From: an uncultured Clostridia bacterium
GTDB lineage: Bacteria; Bacillota; Clostridia; TANB77; CAG-508
DNA length: 53,582 nt
Direction: 5' to 3'
Assembly (NCBI GenBank): GCA_944391835.1
Contig: CALXVA010000004.1
Location: 1 to 53,582 of the forward strand
A model generated the notes under the pieces. That model saw only the letters and a list, made by a program, of their open reading frames with translations, did not search any database and had not been told where the DNA came from. This document shows, piece after piece, positions 27,287 to 36,730 of this stretch (its first letter is position 1; every line of letters starts with the position of its first letter). Position numbers and translations under genes: made by a program.

Positions 27287-27362
27287 ATTATGGATTGTTT
27301 TATCGATTATCAATAAAAATATATTGACATTTATTTTGCCTTTACTATACTTAATTCAAATG

Positions 27363-28067
27363 TTAAACCACAATTTTGTCCTTTATTTCATCAAATTTTG
27401 AGTTTCCTATTCCTTTTACGTTTTGTATATCTTCTATTGATTTAAAATTTCCATTTTCTTCTCTAAAATCAATAATTCTTTGTGCTAGGGCAGGACCAAT
27501 CCCGGGCAATCCATCTAATTCATTTTGAGTAGCTGTATTTATATTCACTTTTGCTCCCTCCTTGCTAGAACTTGTGCTTTCATTTCCTGTATTAGTGCCA
27601 TTACTATCTATAGTCTTTCCATTTATTCCAATAATATACTGTGATATTTTTTCGTTTTTGTTAGGTATATATATCTTTTGCCCATCCTGTAATTCATATG
27701 CCAAATTTACTTGTGATAAATCTGCATTTTTTGTCTCTCCACCAGCTTCTTTTATAGCATCTACTATTCTTGCACCTTTTTCTAAATATATTACTCCTTC
27801 TTTTTTTACCTCACCAGTTATATGTATAACTATTGTCTCCTTTATTTCTACAGTTTCATTTGATTCTGCCACCTTATTATCCACAAAGTTTGCACTTTTA
27901 TTTAGTTCTTCATCATCTTCTATATTAATATTTTCAGCTCCGTCTATTAAAATGTTAAAATCTATTTCACTAGACTCCTTGCTTATGCTTTCATAAATTA
28001 AATATACTATAAATAGCATTAAAACAATTCCTAATATTATTATTATTTTCTTTTTATTCTCAAACAT
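27363..28067 (-). CDS. comEA: ComEA-family DNA-binding protein
   Basis: 234 aa. An N-terminal membrane anchor (about residues 6-25) is followed by an acidic linker, an SLBB domain (IHITGEVKKEGVIYLEKGARIVDAI) and a C-terminal helix-hairpin-helix pair (INTATQNELDGLPGIGPALAQRIIDF...VKGIGNSKFDEI). ComEA binds incoming double-stranded DNA during transformation, or DNA at the membrane more generally. I chose the ATG at 28067 because AAAGGAGG precedes it; a longer frame would add 20 residues without a ribosome site. No comEC is present in the window, so competence is only possible. Confidence 0.9.
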   Translation of the reverse strand: MFENKKKIIIILGIVLMLFIVYLIYESISKESSEIDFNILIDGAENINIEDDEELNKSANFVDNKVAESNETVEIKETIVIHITGEVKKEGVIYLEKGARIVDAIKEAGGETKNADLSQVNLAYELQDGQKIYIPNKNEKISQYIIGINGKTIDSNGTNTGNESTSSSKEGAKVNINTATQNELDGLPGIGPALAQRIIDFREENGNFKSIEDIQNVKGIGNSKFDEIKDKIVV

Positions 28068-28231
28068 AGTTATAAACCTCCTTTTAATTTTTTCGAAGAG
28101 AAGCAGTATGTATTTTTTTAACGTCAATTATTTAATTTTATTCCTAAAATGTATTGAATTTTTTACATTTTTAATATATAGTTATATATATTTTTTTAAA
28201 GTTGTTTATCTATACAGAAATGGGGGATCAT

Positions 28232-29587
28232 ATGAAACAACTTAAATCAATAGTAATTTTTACTATTATTATTCTGCTATTACTGCCAGTAAGTTTTTCT
28301 CTGGCAACAGATATAGATACAAGTGATTATAATACTGATAATTTAACTACAAACTCTGATTCAATAATATTGATGGATGCTAAAACTGGTAATATTTTAT
28401 ATTCTAAGAATGCTTTCGAAAAAAAATATCCAGCAAGTACTACCAAACTAATGACAGCAATTTTAACACTTGAAAATTGTAAGTTAACTGATGTTGTTAC
28501 AGTTAGTCATAATGCCATTTTTTCTATTCCAGTTGGATATTCACACGCAAGCTTGCAAGAAGGCGAAGAATTAACTGTAGAAGAGTTATTGAATGTGTTA
28601 CTTATTCCTTCTGCAAATGATGCGGCTGTTGCTCTTGCAGAACACATTGCAGGTTCTGTAGAAAATTTTGCTACAATGATGAATAACAAAGCTAAAGAAT
28701 TAGGTTGCTTAAATACTAATTTTATAAATCCAAATGGAGTTCATGATAATAATCATTATTCTACGGCATATGATTTAGCACTTATTGGACAATATGCGAT
28801 GAAATTTGACGATATATTAAGAATTGCTAAAGTTACCCAATATACATTGCCAAAGACAAATAAATATGATGAAGAGAATAGAATATTTAATACAACTAAC
28901 GGTCTTGTAAATAAAAATGAGAAATATTATTATCCAAATTGTACTGGCTTAAAGACAGGTTATACAGATAAGTCTGGATATTGTATTGTTGCAACTGCAG
29001 AAAAAAACGGAGTAGAATTACTTGAGGTTGTGTTAGGTAGTGAAAGTATTTCAGATAGATATGAAGATTGTATAGAATTATTTGATTATGGATTTGAAAA
29101 CTACTCAAATCAAAATTTAGTTTCAGCTAATGAAATAATTGAAAATATTGAAATTGCTGGTGCTACAAAAGAAACTAAAAATTTAGATATTATTGCCAAA
29201 AGTAATATTGATGTTTTACTAAAAAATAACATTGATATAAATTCTTTAGATAGAAAAGTAGAAATAAACGAGAACTTATCTGCTCCTATTTCTGAAGGTG
29301 CAGTTGTTGGAAAAGTTACCTATACTATAGATGATGAAGATTATTCAACTGATTTAATCGCTAGTAGTACAGTAGTTCCTTCAAATTTCGAAACAATTAT
29401 TTTTAGGATTTTACTAATATTTCTAATTTTATGCTTGTTCGTACTGATTTTAAAGAAAGTTGATCATTATGGAAAAGGAAATAAATCTAAAAGAATCTCA
29501 AAAATAAAGAAGCATAAAACCAAAGGTGCAAAGCATTCTAAAGGTGGAGGAAAATTTAAATTTACACAAATAAATGAATATTTATAA
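28232..29587 (+). CDS. dacA: Serine-type D-Ala-D-Ala carboxypeptidase (PBP5/DacA family)
   Basis: 451 aa. A signal peptide (first ~27 residues) targets it outside the membrane, where it trims the terminal D-Ala of peptidoglycan stem peptides. The active-site motifs are STTK (~68), SAN (~127) and KTG (~241) in the usual order. After the beta-rich stalk there is a C-terminal hydrophobic helix and an unusually basic tail (many K, with GKGNKSKRISKIKKHKTKG), which would be cytoplasmic. The ATG at 28232 follows GGGGGA. The start of an upstream TTG frame at 28202 has no ribosome site. Confidence 0.93.
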   Translation: MKQLKSIVIFTIIILLLLPVSFSLATDIDTSDYNTDNLTTNSDSIILMDAKTGNILYSKNAFEKKYPASTTKLMTAILTLENCKLTDVVTVSHNAIFSIPVGYSHASLQEGEELTVEELLNVLLIPSANDAAVALAEHIAGSVENFATMMNNKAKELGCLNTNFINPNGVHDNNHYSTAYDLALIGQYAMKFDDILRIAKVTQYTLPKTNKYDEENRIFNTTNGLVNKNEKYYYPNCTGLKTGYTDKSGYCIVATAEKNGVELLEVVLGSESISDRYEDCIELFDYGFENYSNQNLVSANEIIENIEIAGATKETKNLDIIAKSNIDVLLKNNIDINSLDRKVEINENLSAPISEGAVVGKVTYTIDDEDYSTDLIASSTVVPSNFETIIFRILLIFLILCLFVLILKKVDHYGKGNKSKRISKIKKHKTKGAKHSKGGGKFKFTQINEYL

Positions 29588-29594
29588 GAACCTG

Positions 29595-29640
29595 ACCCGA
29601 CATAGCAATCCAAGATTGCAGTCGGGTACCTTAGATTTTT
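29595..29640 (+). terminator. dacA terminator, two-part stem
   Basis: ACCCGAC/GTCGGGT encloses a second stem, GCAATC/GATTGC, with a T-run afterwards (29636-29640). It directly follows the dacA stop. Confidence 0.75.
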
Positions 29641-29661
29641 GTTGTCTTCGACAATAAATAC

Positions 29662-29690
29662 CACAGTAAGTTTATAGCTTACTGTGATTT
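29662..29690. terminator. Second hairpin before the LCP gene end
   Basis: CACAGTAAG/CTTACTGTG with a 7-nt loop, lying between convergent dacA and lcp. It probably serves the leftward LCP transcript, whose stop is at 29727. Confidence 0.65.
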
Positions 29691-29726
29691 ATTATATCTT
29701 ATATATATCTTTAGCTTTAGTATTTA

Positions 29727-31058
29727 TTACATAACGTAATCTGTACCTATTATAATTGTTATATCTCTACTTTCGCTTGATTCCCCTGTTGTAATGTTTT
29801 CTACATCTAATATTTGTCTTAAAATGTTCAATGCGCTTTCTGATGCATTATTTCTATCTATAATTGTAGTATTGCTTGTTGTAGATGTATTTCCTGTTTG
29901 TACTACTTCGAATCCTGATGCTTCTAGCTCTCCAATTACTTCACTTAGATTACTAGAACTTCCACTACCATTAAGCACTTCTACTCTTATTGTTTCTTCT
30001 AATGTATCGGTTGTTGAATCAATTACATTTCCTTCGTCATCTATTGTATTTCCATCTGTGCTATCAGTAGTTGGAGTTATGCCATAGAAAAGTTCATTTA
30101 TTACATCTTGTGCTTCTTCATCATCAACTAAATAGATATAATATCTATCTGGCGGTGCTTGTATTGATTCTCCTGGCAAAGTTGCAGTTTTTAATTTCTC
30201 TACATCATAATCTAGTATATATGGTATATAATCTTTTATTGCATTAAAATCCAAATTTGTTTCTACATATTGCTGAGCTATGTCTAAAAATCCTAAGATA
30301 GTGTTTAAATCCATTTTTTCGATACATTGTTTTAATAATTCTGATAAAAACTCTCTTTGTGTCCTCATTCTTCCTAAGTCTTCTCCACCATATTCATATG
30401 GATATGTACTACCATCTGAGTTGTGTCTAAAACGAACTAATTGTTCTGCTTTATCTCCATCTAATAATTGGTAACCTGCTTGTAGGTCTATGTATAAACC
30501 TTGACCTCTGTCTGTATAATGCATATCTATTGGTACGTCGAAATATACTCCACCTATTTCATCTACCAAAGCTTTTAAAGCTTCTGTATCCACTTTTAAA
30601 TAGTATTGAACATTTATTCCTGTTAAGTTTCTAACATCTTCTAATAAGTCTTGTAATCCTACTCCATACTGATAAACTGCGTTAATCTTATCATATGCAG
30701 AAACATTATTTATATTATCACCTATATATGTATCTCTAGGAATTGATAAAAGTGCTGCTTCTTGTGTTTTGGGATCATAGGATGCAAGCATTATTGTATC
30801 GGTTAGATTTTGACTTTCTCCTAGTAATAAACAATACATCTTATCTAATTTATTTACTGTTTCCTCATTGTGTCCTAATATTGTTTTTGATACTCCTGAC
30901 CAGCCTTCTTCTTTGTACCTTTTATATAGTAAAATTCCACCTGCAATAATTATTATCAATATAAGTATTAAAACTACCCTTAAAAATATATTTTTTTTCT
31001 TTTTTCCTTTAACTTTCCCCTTTTTTTTCACATTTTTTTCTTTAGATTCTTTATTCAA
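29727..31058 (-). CDS. LytR-CpsA-Psr family cell-wall ligase
   Basis: 443 aa. A very basic cytoplasmic start precedes one transmembrane helix (about 25-45). The LCP domain follows, with TIMLASYDPKTQEAALLSIPRDTYIG and RFRHNSDGSTYPYEYGGEDLGRMRTQREF; the arginines and aspartates bind the lipid pyrophosphate. LCP enzymes move wall polymers from lipid carriers to peptidoglycan. The C-terminal ~100 residues are a LytR_C domain (VEVLNGSGSSSNLSEVIGELEASGFEV). The start is TTG after AGGAGTG. CvpA and DUF5711 genes lie upstream on the same strand, but a terminator separates them. Confidence 0.92.
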   Translation of the reverse strand: MNKESKEKNVKKKGKVKGKKKKNIFLRVVLILILIIIIAGGILLYKRYKEEGWSGVSKTILGHNEETVNKLDKMYCLLLGESQNLTDTIMLASYDPKTQEAALLSIPRDTYIGDNINNVSAYDKINAVYQYGVGLQDLLEDVRNLTGINVQYYLKVDTEALKALVDEIGGVYFDVPIDMHYTDRGQGLYIDLQAGYQLLDGDKAEQLVRFRHNSDGSTYPYEYGGEDLGRMRTQREFLSELLKQCIEKMDLNTILGFLDIAQQYVETNLDFNAIKDYIPYILDYDVEKLKTATLPGESIQAPPDRYYIYLVDDEEAQDVINELFYGITPTTDSTDGNTIDDEGNVIDSTTDTLEETIRVEVLNGSGSSSNLSEVIGELEASGFEVVQTGNTSTTSNTTIIDRNNASESALNILRQILDVENITTGESSESRDITIIIGTDYVM

Positions 31059-31150
31059 GACTTTTCACTCCTATTTTTACAAGATAACACACATTATACT
31101 AAATTTTTAGTATAATATCAATACATTTTGCCATATTTTAATAAAATTTT

Positions 31151-31197
31151 AACAAAAATCAAGTGCATTTTTATTATAAATGCACTTGATTTTTGTT
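31151..31197. terminator. 20-bp perfect stem terminator after cvpA
   Basis: AACAAAAATCAAGTGCATTT pairs perfectly with its complement at 31178-31197 around a 7-nt loop. It overlaps the cvpA stop codon and is followed leftward by T-rich sequence. It ends the DUF5711-cvpA transcript ahead of lcp. Confidence 0.85.
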
Positions 31198-31834
31198 AGA
31201 AAATTATTTTTAGTAATAAGTTATTGTTATATAGCATACTTCCTATAAATGATTCATCTATTGCAGTTACAATGCTACCATTTGTCATAGGAGCTACAAA
31301 AGATATTATTGCTAAGATTACATATATTATTATAATACCTTCTAATAAGCCATATATTACTCCGCCCAGTTTATCAAATTGCTTAATTACTGGCAATTTA
31401 GCAATTAAAGATGTAATAAACCTTAAGAAAATTAGTAATATTCGAGCTATTACAAATAGTCCCACCCATGTTCCTGCTTTGACAATTGTTAAAGCTACAT
31501 CTCTTGCAGTGCTATCTACAATCGCTTCTTTTGCACTATCCGAAGCCTCTTCTACCTTTTGTCCTATATAATTTGTTATGGTCTCAGGCATATTACCTTC
31601 CTCTGTATCTTCATCCTGTATTATCATATCACGTATAGATTGCTCCAAATTTTCATCTATTTGAGTATTATTTATTATTAAATTAGATATTGGAACAAAT
31701 AGTACAAATGCTATAATGATGGATAATACAAATGATAATATTTTAATTAGTGAGCCTGTTAACCCTCTTACATATCCCACTATTAAACATATAGCCATTA
31801 TGGCTAAAATTATTAAGTCTACTACAATTGTCAT
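31196..31834 (-). CDS. cvpA: CvpA-family membrane protein
   Basis: 212 aa with four predicted helices. The N-terminus MTIVVDLIILAIMAICLIVGYVRGLTGSLIKI is typical of CvpA/colicin V production proteins: a conserved D, a G-x-RG-G turn and hydrophobic helices. The family is tied to cell-envelope homeostasis; the biochemical role is not known. GGAGG lies 7-8 nt before the ATG. It sits 17 bp after the DUF5711 gene, so the two form an operon. Confidence 0.88.
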   Translation of the reverse strand: MTIVVDLIILAIMAICLIVGYVRGLTGSLIKILSFVLSIIIAFVLFVPISNLIINNTQIDENLEQSIRDMIIQDEDTEEGNMPETITNYIGQKVEEASDSAKEAIVDSTARDVALTIVKAGTWVGLFVIARILLIFLRFITSLIAKLPVIKQFDKLGGVIYGLLEGIIIIYVILAIISFVAPMTNGSIVTAIDESFIGSMLYNNNLLLKIIF

Positions 31835-31851
31835 TATTACTTACCTCCATT

Positions 31852-33066
31852 CTATAAATTTATAATTTCTACCTGATCTTTATATACAATTCCTGCAATA
31901 CCATTTCCTATAATTACATTTTGTACTTCTTGAAGTGAACTATATCTCTTCAAAAGCCATCCACTTGTATTTATAAATTCTACTTCTTGCCCTAAATTTA
32001 TTGCTATTATGTTGTTAAAACTATATATGTCTTTTGCTACTCCTTCAACAGTATATGTTACAGTTCTATCATTTGAAGTTCCTTTTATTTCTAAGATAGT
32101 ATTTGTGTTAAATAAGCCATCATTTTCTTCTATTGCTCTATAAATATAGTTGTCTAAATTTATATTACTAAAAGTTATGTTTTTATCTTTTTCTACTAAA
32201 TTTATTAAGACTGTATTAGTATTATCTTTTATTGAAGATATTTCACTATCATACATACATATAATTTGTCCATTCTTATGATACTCAATATTTACAATCA
32301 ATTTGTTATTATCTGCTGAATACGTATATATAGTAGGTTCTTCTTGATCATTTTTTGCTTTATCTATTGATATAACTTTAATATTTGACCTAATAGCAGT
32401 ACCATTAGTATTAACTTCTGCATATGCTAAATATTTATTGTCATTTGATATACTAGTATCTATAGCTGTAGTCGTTGCTAAATATATTTTAAACAATTCT
32501 TTACCAGAATTATCAAAAACCACTATGACAGATTTATGAGTAGTTCCGGTTAAAATTACACTAACATATCCATTTTCATTTACACTTATTTTTGAAATAT
32601 TTCCATCTACATCTCTTGTCCATAATATTTCGGAGCCTGAAATTAAGTTTATTTTAGATCCATTTCTTTCACTAATTGCTATGTATCTATTATTAACACC
32701 ATATACTGGATTGTTTATTTCTAAGCTAATTTCTTTCTCTAAATTACCTGATGAATTATATTGCATCAATTTATTTTCGGCTAATACACAAATATATTTA
32801 TTATATGCAAATACACTTATATTTGAATCATAATCTAGGTCAATAGTCTCAAGTTTTTCTTGGGTTATATTTTTTCTAAACAAATATTGGTCCAAAAAAT
32901 TTCTAACATCTCTACTTGAATAATATAATAGCATTGTGATTCCTATTACAACTGCAAGGACTATAATTACTATAATTACAACTAATCTTTTTTTATTTAG
33001 ATTTTTTTTATTAGTTTTATCTGCAATGTTTCTTTCCCTTTTCTCGAAATCTATTACATCTTTCAA
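31852..33066 (-). CDS. DUF5711-like membrane-anchored beta-propeller protein
   Basis: 404 aa. A short cytoplasmic, basic stretch is followed by one transmembrane helix (about 29-49) and an extracytoplasmic domain of repeated beta-blades, for example ISVFAYNKYICVLAENKLMQYN and GVNNRYIAISERNGSKINLISG. This is the DUF5711/WD40-like arrangement found in Clostridia. Function is unknown; a scaffold in envelope assembly is possible given CvpA and LCP nearby. The start is TTG at 33064-33066, set by AAAGGAGG. A frame extending to 33120 would put that ribosome site inside the gene. Confidence 0.75.
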   Translation of the reverse strand: MKDVIDFEKRERNIADKTNKKNLNKKRLVVIIVIIVLAVVIGITMLLYYSSRDVRNFLDQYLFRKNITQEKLETIDLDYDSNISVFAYNKYICVLAENKLMQYNSSGNLEKEISLEINNPVYGVNNRYIAISERNGSKINLISGSEILWTRDVDGNISKISVNENGYVSVILTGTTHKSVIVVFDNSGKELFKIYLATTTAIDTSISNDNKYLAYAEVNTNGTAIRSNIKVISIDKAKNDQEEPTIYTYSADNNKLIVNIEYHKNGQIICMYDSEISSIKDNTNTVLINLVEKDKNITFSNINLDNYIYRAIEENDGLFNTNTILEIKGTSNDRTVTYTVEGVAKDIYSFNNIIAINLGQEVEFINTSGWLLKRYSSLQEVQNVIIGNGIAGIVYKDQVEIINL

Positions 33067-33149
33067 GTTTATTCCTCCTTTGCTCCTATTATTTATACCA
33101 GTTTTATACATTTTTTTCAATAGATTTTTGTGGATTTGTTTAATTTTAT

Positions 33150-33420
33150 GTTACTAGATAATAGTTTTGTAGAAATTTAGATTCTACTCCCTAGGTAATA
33201 TGTATATTTAGAGAATTTTTGTAGTGACGCGTAAGCGACCAAACGAGCTTCTTTGAAGCGAGTGCGATTTGGAGCACCTTTCCTGCGATAAAAAGAAAAA
33301 TTTATTTTTCTTTTTATCATTGACAGGGTGCGACACTAAGGAACAAAAAAATTTGATAAATATACATATTACCTAGGGTTTGTATTATATTATTTTATAA
33401 AAACCATTATCTAGTATAAC
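33150..33420. mobile_element. Miniature inverted-repeat element, family 1 (full copy)
   Basis: About 270 bp without an ORF. The outer ~60 bp are inverted repeats: left arm GTTACTAGATAATAGTTTT...CCTAGGTAATATGTATATTTA (33150-33210) and right arm complementary to it (33357-33420). The centre has GAAGCGAGTGCG and AAAAAGAAAAATT/ATTTTTCTTTTT palindromes. Partial copies occur at 44262 and 50568. It abuts the ykvI-like stop. No clear target duplication is visible. Confidence 0.8.
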
Positions 33421-34422
33421 CTAAGTAAAAATCAAATAAATCCATTGCACCACTCCCAAAATTCCAAAAGCTGGATACGTCAAATTTATAAGAAATGAAA
33501 AGCTTATATTAGATATAAAGACTGCAGAAACGCATAATACTATTGCCAATTTCTTATACTGTTTAGATGTTTTAGCACAATTTGTTAAAAATCCATACCC
33601 CTCTGAAATCATAGTTGTATAAATGGCAAAAATTATTACTAGACTATACGAATACTTAAATAAACTTCCATACCCATCTGCAATTTGTATAAGTGGAATT
33701 TCTATTCCGAATAGATTGCCATTATTTAGCATAATTAAATATATTATGGCTGATAATATTCCGAAAATTATGGCAGTAACAATACTAATTGCTTTTTCGT
33801 TATTTTTTGTATATTTTTTTAAACTAATTAAAACAGGTATAAGTAATATACTATTGTAACTAGTATATTCTATTGCTTTTAGTAGCCAATTTAATTTTAT
33901 GCTAATATTTCCTAAGTTTATATTTTTTATAGTATCAAATGTATTTGAACGTATTCCCATGATGATTATAATAATAATTAATATAGGCACTATCTTTATA
34001 CTCACTTTGGTTATGCCTTCTATATCTTTCATAAAGGTTATGTAGCAAATACTTGTTATAATCAATGCTATTATAATGCTTGGCATACCAAACTCTTGCT
34101 TAAAGTATGCTATAAAACCAGCTACCATTATATAAAATGATATTAGTAAGAAAATATTTATAATAATGTTTAAAATATTTCTAATTTTTTTTGGTATTCC
34201 TGTTTTTTCTAAAAGCTCGTTATATGTATTTATATTAAAATCATTTGATTTTTTTAACACCTTATATATTATAAATCCTAACAAAGTACTAGCAATAATT
34301 ATTCCTAATAATCCATTTTCATTATACACATTAAAAAAACTATATATTTCTTGTCCAGAGGCAAAACCTGCTCCAACTACCGCTCCAACTATTACAGAAA
34401 TTGATTTTATAATGTTTTTCAT
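33421..34422 (-). CDS. YkvI-family membrane transporter-like protein
   Basis: 333 aa, about ten hydrophobic helices. The start MKNIIKSISVIVGAVVGAGFASGQEIYSFF is the characteristic first helix of the YkvI family, in which the G-x-GFASG turn resembles the APC/LeuT substrate-binding unwound helix. No substrate is known. GAGGAGGT precedes the ATG at 34422. It lies 48 bp downstream of the gldG-like gene and could be cotranscribed. The TAG stop borders the inverted-repeat element. Confidence 0.85.
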   Translation of the reverse strand: MKNIIKSISVIVGAVVGAGFASGQEIYSFFNVYNENGLLGIIIASTLLGFIIYKVLKKSNDFNINTYNELLEKTGIPKKIRNILNIIINIFLLISFYIMVAGFIAYFKQEFGMPSIIIALIITSICYITFMKDIEGITKVSIKIVPILIIIIIIMGIRSNTFDTIKNINLGNISIKLNWLLKAIEYTSYNSILLIPVLISLKKYTKNNEKAISIVTAIIFGILSAIIYLIMLNNGNLFGIEIPLIQIADGYGSLFKYSYSLVIIFAIYTTMISEGYGFLTNCAKTSKQYKKLAIVLCVSAVFISNISFSFLINLTYPAFGILGVVQWIYLIFT

Positions 34423-34470
34423 AAATAAATACCTCCTCATAATATTTATGAGAAGGCTTTTTATTTATTA

Positions 34471-36030
34471 CTATTTCTTTCTTCTTCTAACTTGCCATAC
34501 AATAATACCTATTATAACAATTACTGCTGGTATTGCAAAAATAACTGCAAGTATTATTGTATTTTGTTGTTCTGTTACTGTATAAGTTGTAATCTCTGTA
34601 TTTTTTCTAATTGTAATCATATTTTCTCTATCTGTTAAATATGCAATAGAGTTCATTGCTAAATCTTCGTTATTATAAAAGTCTAAGGCATACATAGCTT
34701 GTTGCTCACTTATTGCTATTTGAAGATTACTTATAAATATATTATTTGAGTATACAATTAGTTCTGAGGTTGTATCATCATCTATTGTTTTCTTAATTAA
34801 TGCTCCTACTGTTGCATTTGGAGATTCCTCATCATCGTCTGATATTGAACTAGATGTATTAGAATAATCCGTTCTATAAAAAGATTCACTGCTTGTTGTA
34901 GCTAATGTTTCTACTTCTACTCTTAGTTCTTCTAGTTCTTCGCTATCTTTGAAATCAATTCTTCCTGTTGTCATAAAGCATGCTTCTAAGTTCATTGTTG
35001 TTGGACTTGCAATGCTACTATTTTGACTTACTGTTACAAGTATTGCCGAGGACGTGCTATACATTACTCTATCAAGATCTTGCTCTAACATTACTCCCTC
35101 TGAAATACTAATCCCGTATTCATCAAGCACTTCTTGGAAGTTCGGCATTTCGGTTCCAGTAGCATTTGGATCGGTAAATAATATTATTTTTCCACCTTTA
35201 TCTATATAGTTTAGTATAGAATCTCTTTCTGCTGTTGTTATATCTTCTGCTAAGCTTGTAATCATCAATACCGAACAATCTTCTGGGACCTCTCCCTTTG
35301 TTAACAAGTCTAAATCATAAACATCATAAGCTTCATTTGCTAAATCATTTAAGAAAAGATAGAAATAGTCTGTTGAGTATTTATTATGTCCTACTAAATT
35401 ATATACAACTGGTCTTTCTTCTGTAGTTACATCTATAATTGCATTTGTTATAGCTTCCTCTCTAGTATCTATTTGTTGATATGTCGTATAATCATAAGTA
35501 TATAAGTTGTAACTTCCTAATAGTTTAACATTTTCTCCACTTTCTACTATAATAGCACTACTGTCGGCTGTAAGTCCGTATTCATCTTGTAAATCTGTTC
35601 TTGCTGACATATCGTCAACTACTTCGACTGTTATTTTATCATTTATACTATTATATTGGTTGGCTAAATTTTCTTCCGATTCTGACATATTAATAATAGT
35701 TATATTTACATCTTTATCTATATCTTGTATCATTTGTCTAGACATATCTGAAAGGCTATGTATTTTGTCTTCTGTAAAATCAAAACTTTCCCAATTTGAT
35801 GCCTCTGCAAATATATTTAGCCCAATACAAGCAGTTATAATTACTAAAATTAGCAAAACTGTTAATGATGTTTTTCTAAATATTTTTCCTGCTCCTGTTT
35901 TATCTTTTTTCTCTTTTTTTACAACCAATTCTTTAGTATCTTTTTGAGCTTTCTTTTTGTCTGTTTTTGTATCTATTTTTTCGCTTTTTCTCTCATTTTT
36001 TAAATTCTTTTCGTTATTCTCTTTTTCCAC
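34471..36030 (-). CDS. GldG-like ABC-associated substrate/auxiliary protein
   Basis: 519 aa. A charged cytoplasmic start precedes a transmembrane helix near residues 50-72. A large extracytoplasmic domain follows, resembling the GldG/IFT52-like fold (PVVYNLVGHNKYSTDYFYLF; SVLMITSLAEDITTAERDSI; GGKIILFTDPNATG), then a C-terminal helix (~490-512) with a basic end. In Bacteroidetes GldG works with GldF/GldA in gliding; in Firmicutes the complex's job is unknown. It begins with GTG after GGGGTGAAG. It follows gldF-like by 16 bp in one operon. Confidence 0.85.
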   Translation of the reverse strand: MEKENNEKNLKNERKSEKIDTKTDKKKAQKDTKELVVKKEKKDKTGAGKIFRKTSLTVLLILVIITACIGLNIFAEASNWESFDFTEDKIHSLSDMSRQMIQDIDKDVNITIINMSESEENLANQYNSINDKITVEVVDDMSARTDLQDEYGLTADSSAIIVESGENVKLLGSYNLYTYDYTTYQQIDTREEAITNAIIDVTTEERPVVYNLVGHNKYSTDYFYLFLNDLANEAYDVYDLDLLTKGEVPEDCSVLMITSLAEDITTAERDSILNYIDKGGKIILFTDPNATGTEMPNFQEVLDEYGISISEGVMLEQDLDRVMYSTSSAILVTVSQNSSIASPTTMNLEACFMTTGRIDFKDSEELEELRVEVETLATTSSESFYRTDYSNTSSSISDDDEESPNATVGALIKKTIDDDTTSELIVYSNNIFISNLQIAISEQQAMYALDFYNNEDLAMNSIAYLTDRENMITIRKNTEITTYTVTEQQNTIILAVIFAIPAVIVIIGIIVWQVRRRKK

Positions 36031-36046
36031 TTACTTCACCCCTCTT

Positions 36047-36730
36047 CTACTTTACAGTCTTTCTTCTTTTTATCAATATAATTGTAATTAATATGCACAT
36101 TACTGTAATTGATAACAAACTTATTACATCTGCTATTGATATTGTTCCTGTGGCAAAGCCTAAAAATTTATCAATTAAATCTATACTTGAGAATATTTCG
36201 CTCATATCAATTAGAAACCATGGAGCAACTAAAATTCCTATTGTAAGTATTGCAGATATTATTTGATTTTCTGTAATACTTGATGCAAGCATACCTATTG
36301 AAACTGCTGCCATTGCTAGTAATAAAAATCCTATCATAGTTACAATTAATGTTGGTATAGTTACATCTCCAAAGAAACTTATTATAATGGCATAAACTAT
36401 TGAAAATAAGATAGTAATTAAAATTATAGTTACTGCCGCAAAGAACTTGCCAAGAACTATAGAACTTACACTTCTAGGTGATGTAAGTAACAATTGCTCT
36501 GTTCCATTTTTTCTTTCTTCTGAAAACATTCTCATTGTAAGTAATGGAATCATTAGTAATAAACCATATCTTGCAGTAGCATAATATAAATCTCCTAAAT
36601 AAACAGAGCCATAACTAATTGTAGTAAGATAAAAGAAAATGCTATACATAAGCATAAATACACCTATAGTTATGTATCCTATTGGAGATAAAAAATATGT
36701 TTTTAATTCCTTTTTAAATACTGCCCACAT
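36047..36730 (-). CDS. GldF-like ABC-2 permease
   Basis: 227 aa with six predicted helices and an ABC-2 pattern (MWAVFKKELKTYFLSPIGYITIGVF at the start; EERKNGTEQLLLTSP in the first loop). It forms the membrane channel for the ATPase encoded upstream. The start overlaps the ATPase stop (TAATG), so the two are translationally coupled. The substrate is not known. Confidence 0.9.
   Translation of the reverse strand: MWAVFKKELKTYFLSPIGYITIGVFMLMYSIFFYLTTISYGSVYLGDLYYATARYGLLLMIPLLTMRMFSEERKNGTEQLLLTSPRSVSSIVLGKFFAAVTIILITILFSIVYAIIISFFGDVTIPTLIVTMIGFLLLAMAAVSIGMLASSITENQIISAILTIGILVAPWFLIDMSEIFSSIDLIDKFLGFATGTISIADVISLLSITVMCILITIILIKRRKTVK

Noticed and set aside
27125-27316. 63-codon frame across attR
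   Set aside because: It spans the element boundary and a terminator and has no ribosome site.
27324-27351. TTGACA-16-TATACT on the + strand
   Set aside because: It points into the antisense 3' end of comEA, with no gene or terminator to give it a purpose. It may be chance in AT-rich DNA.
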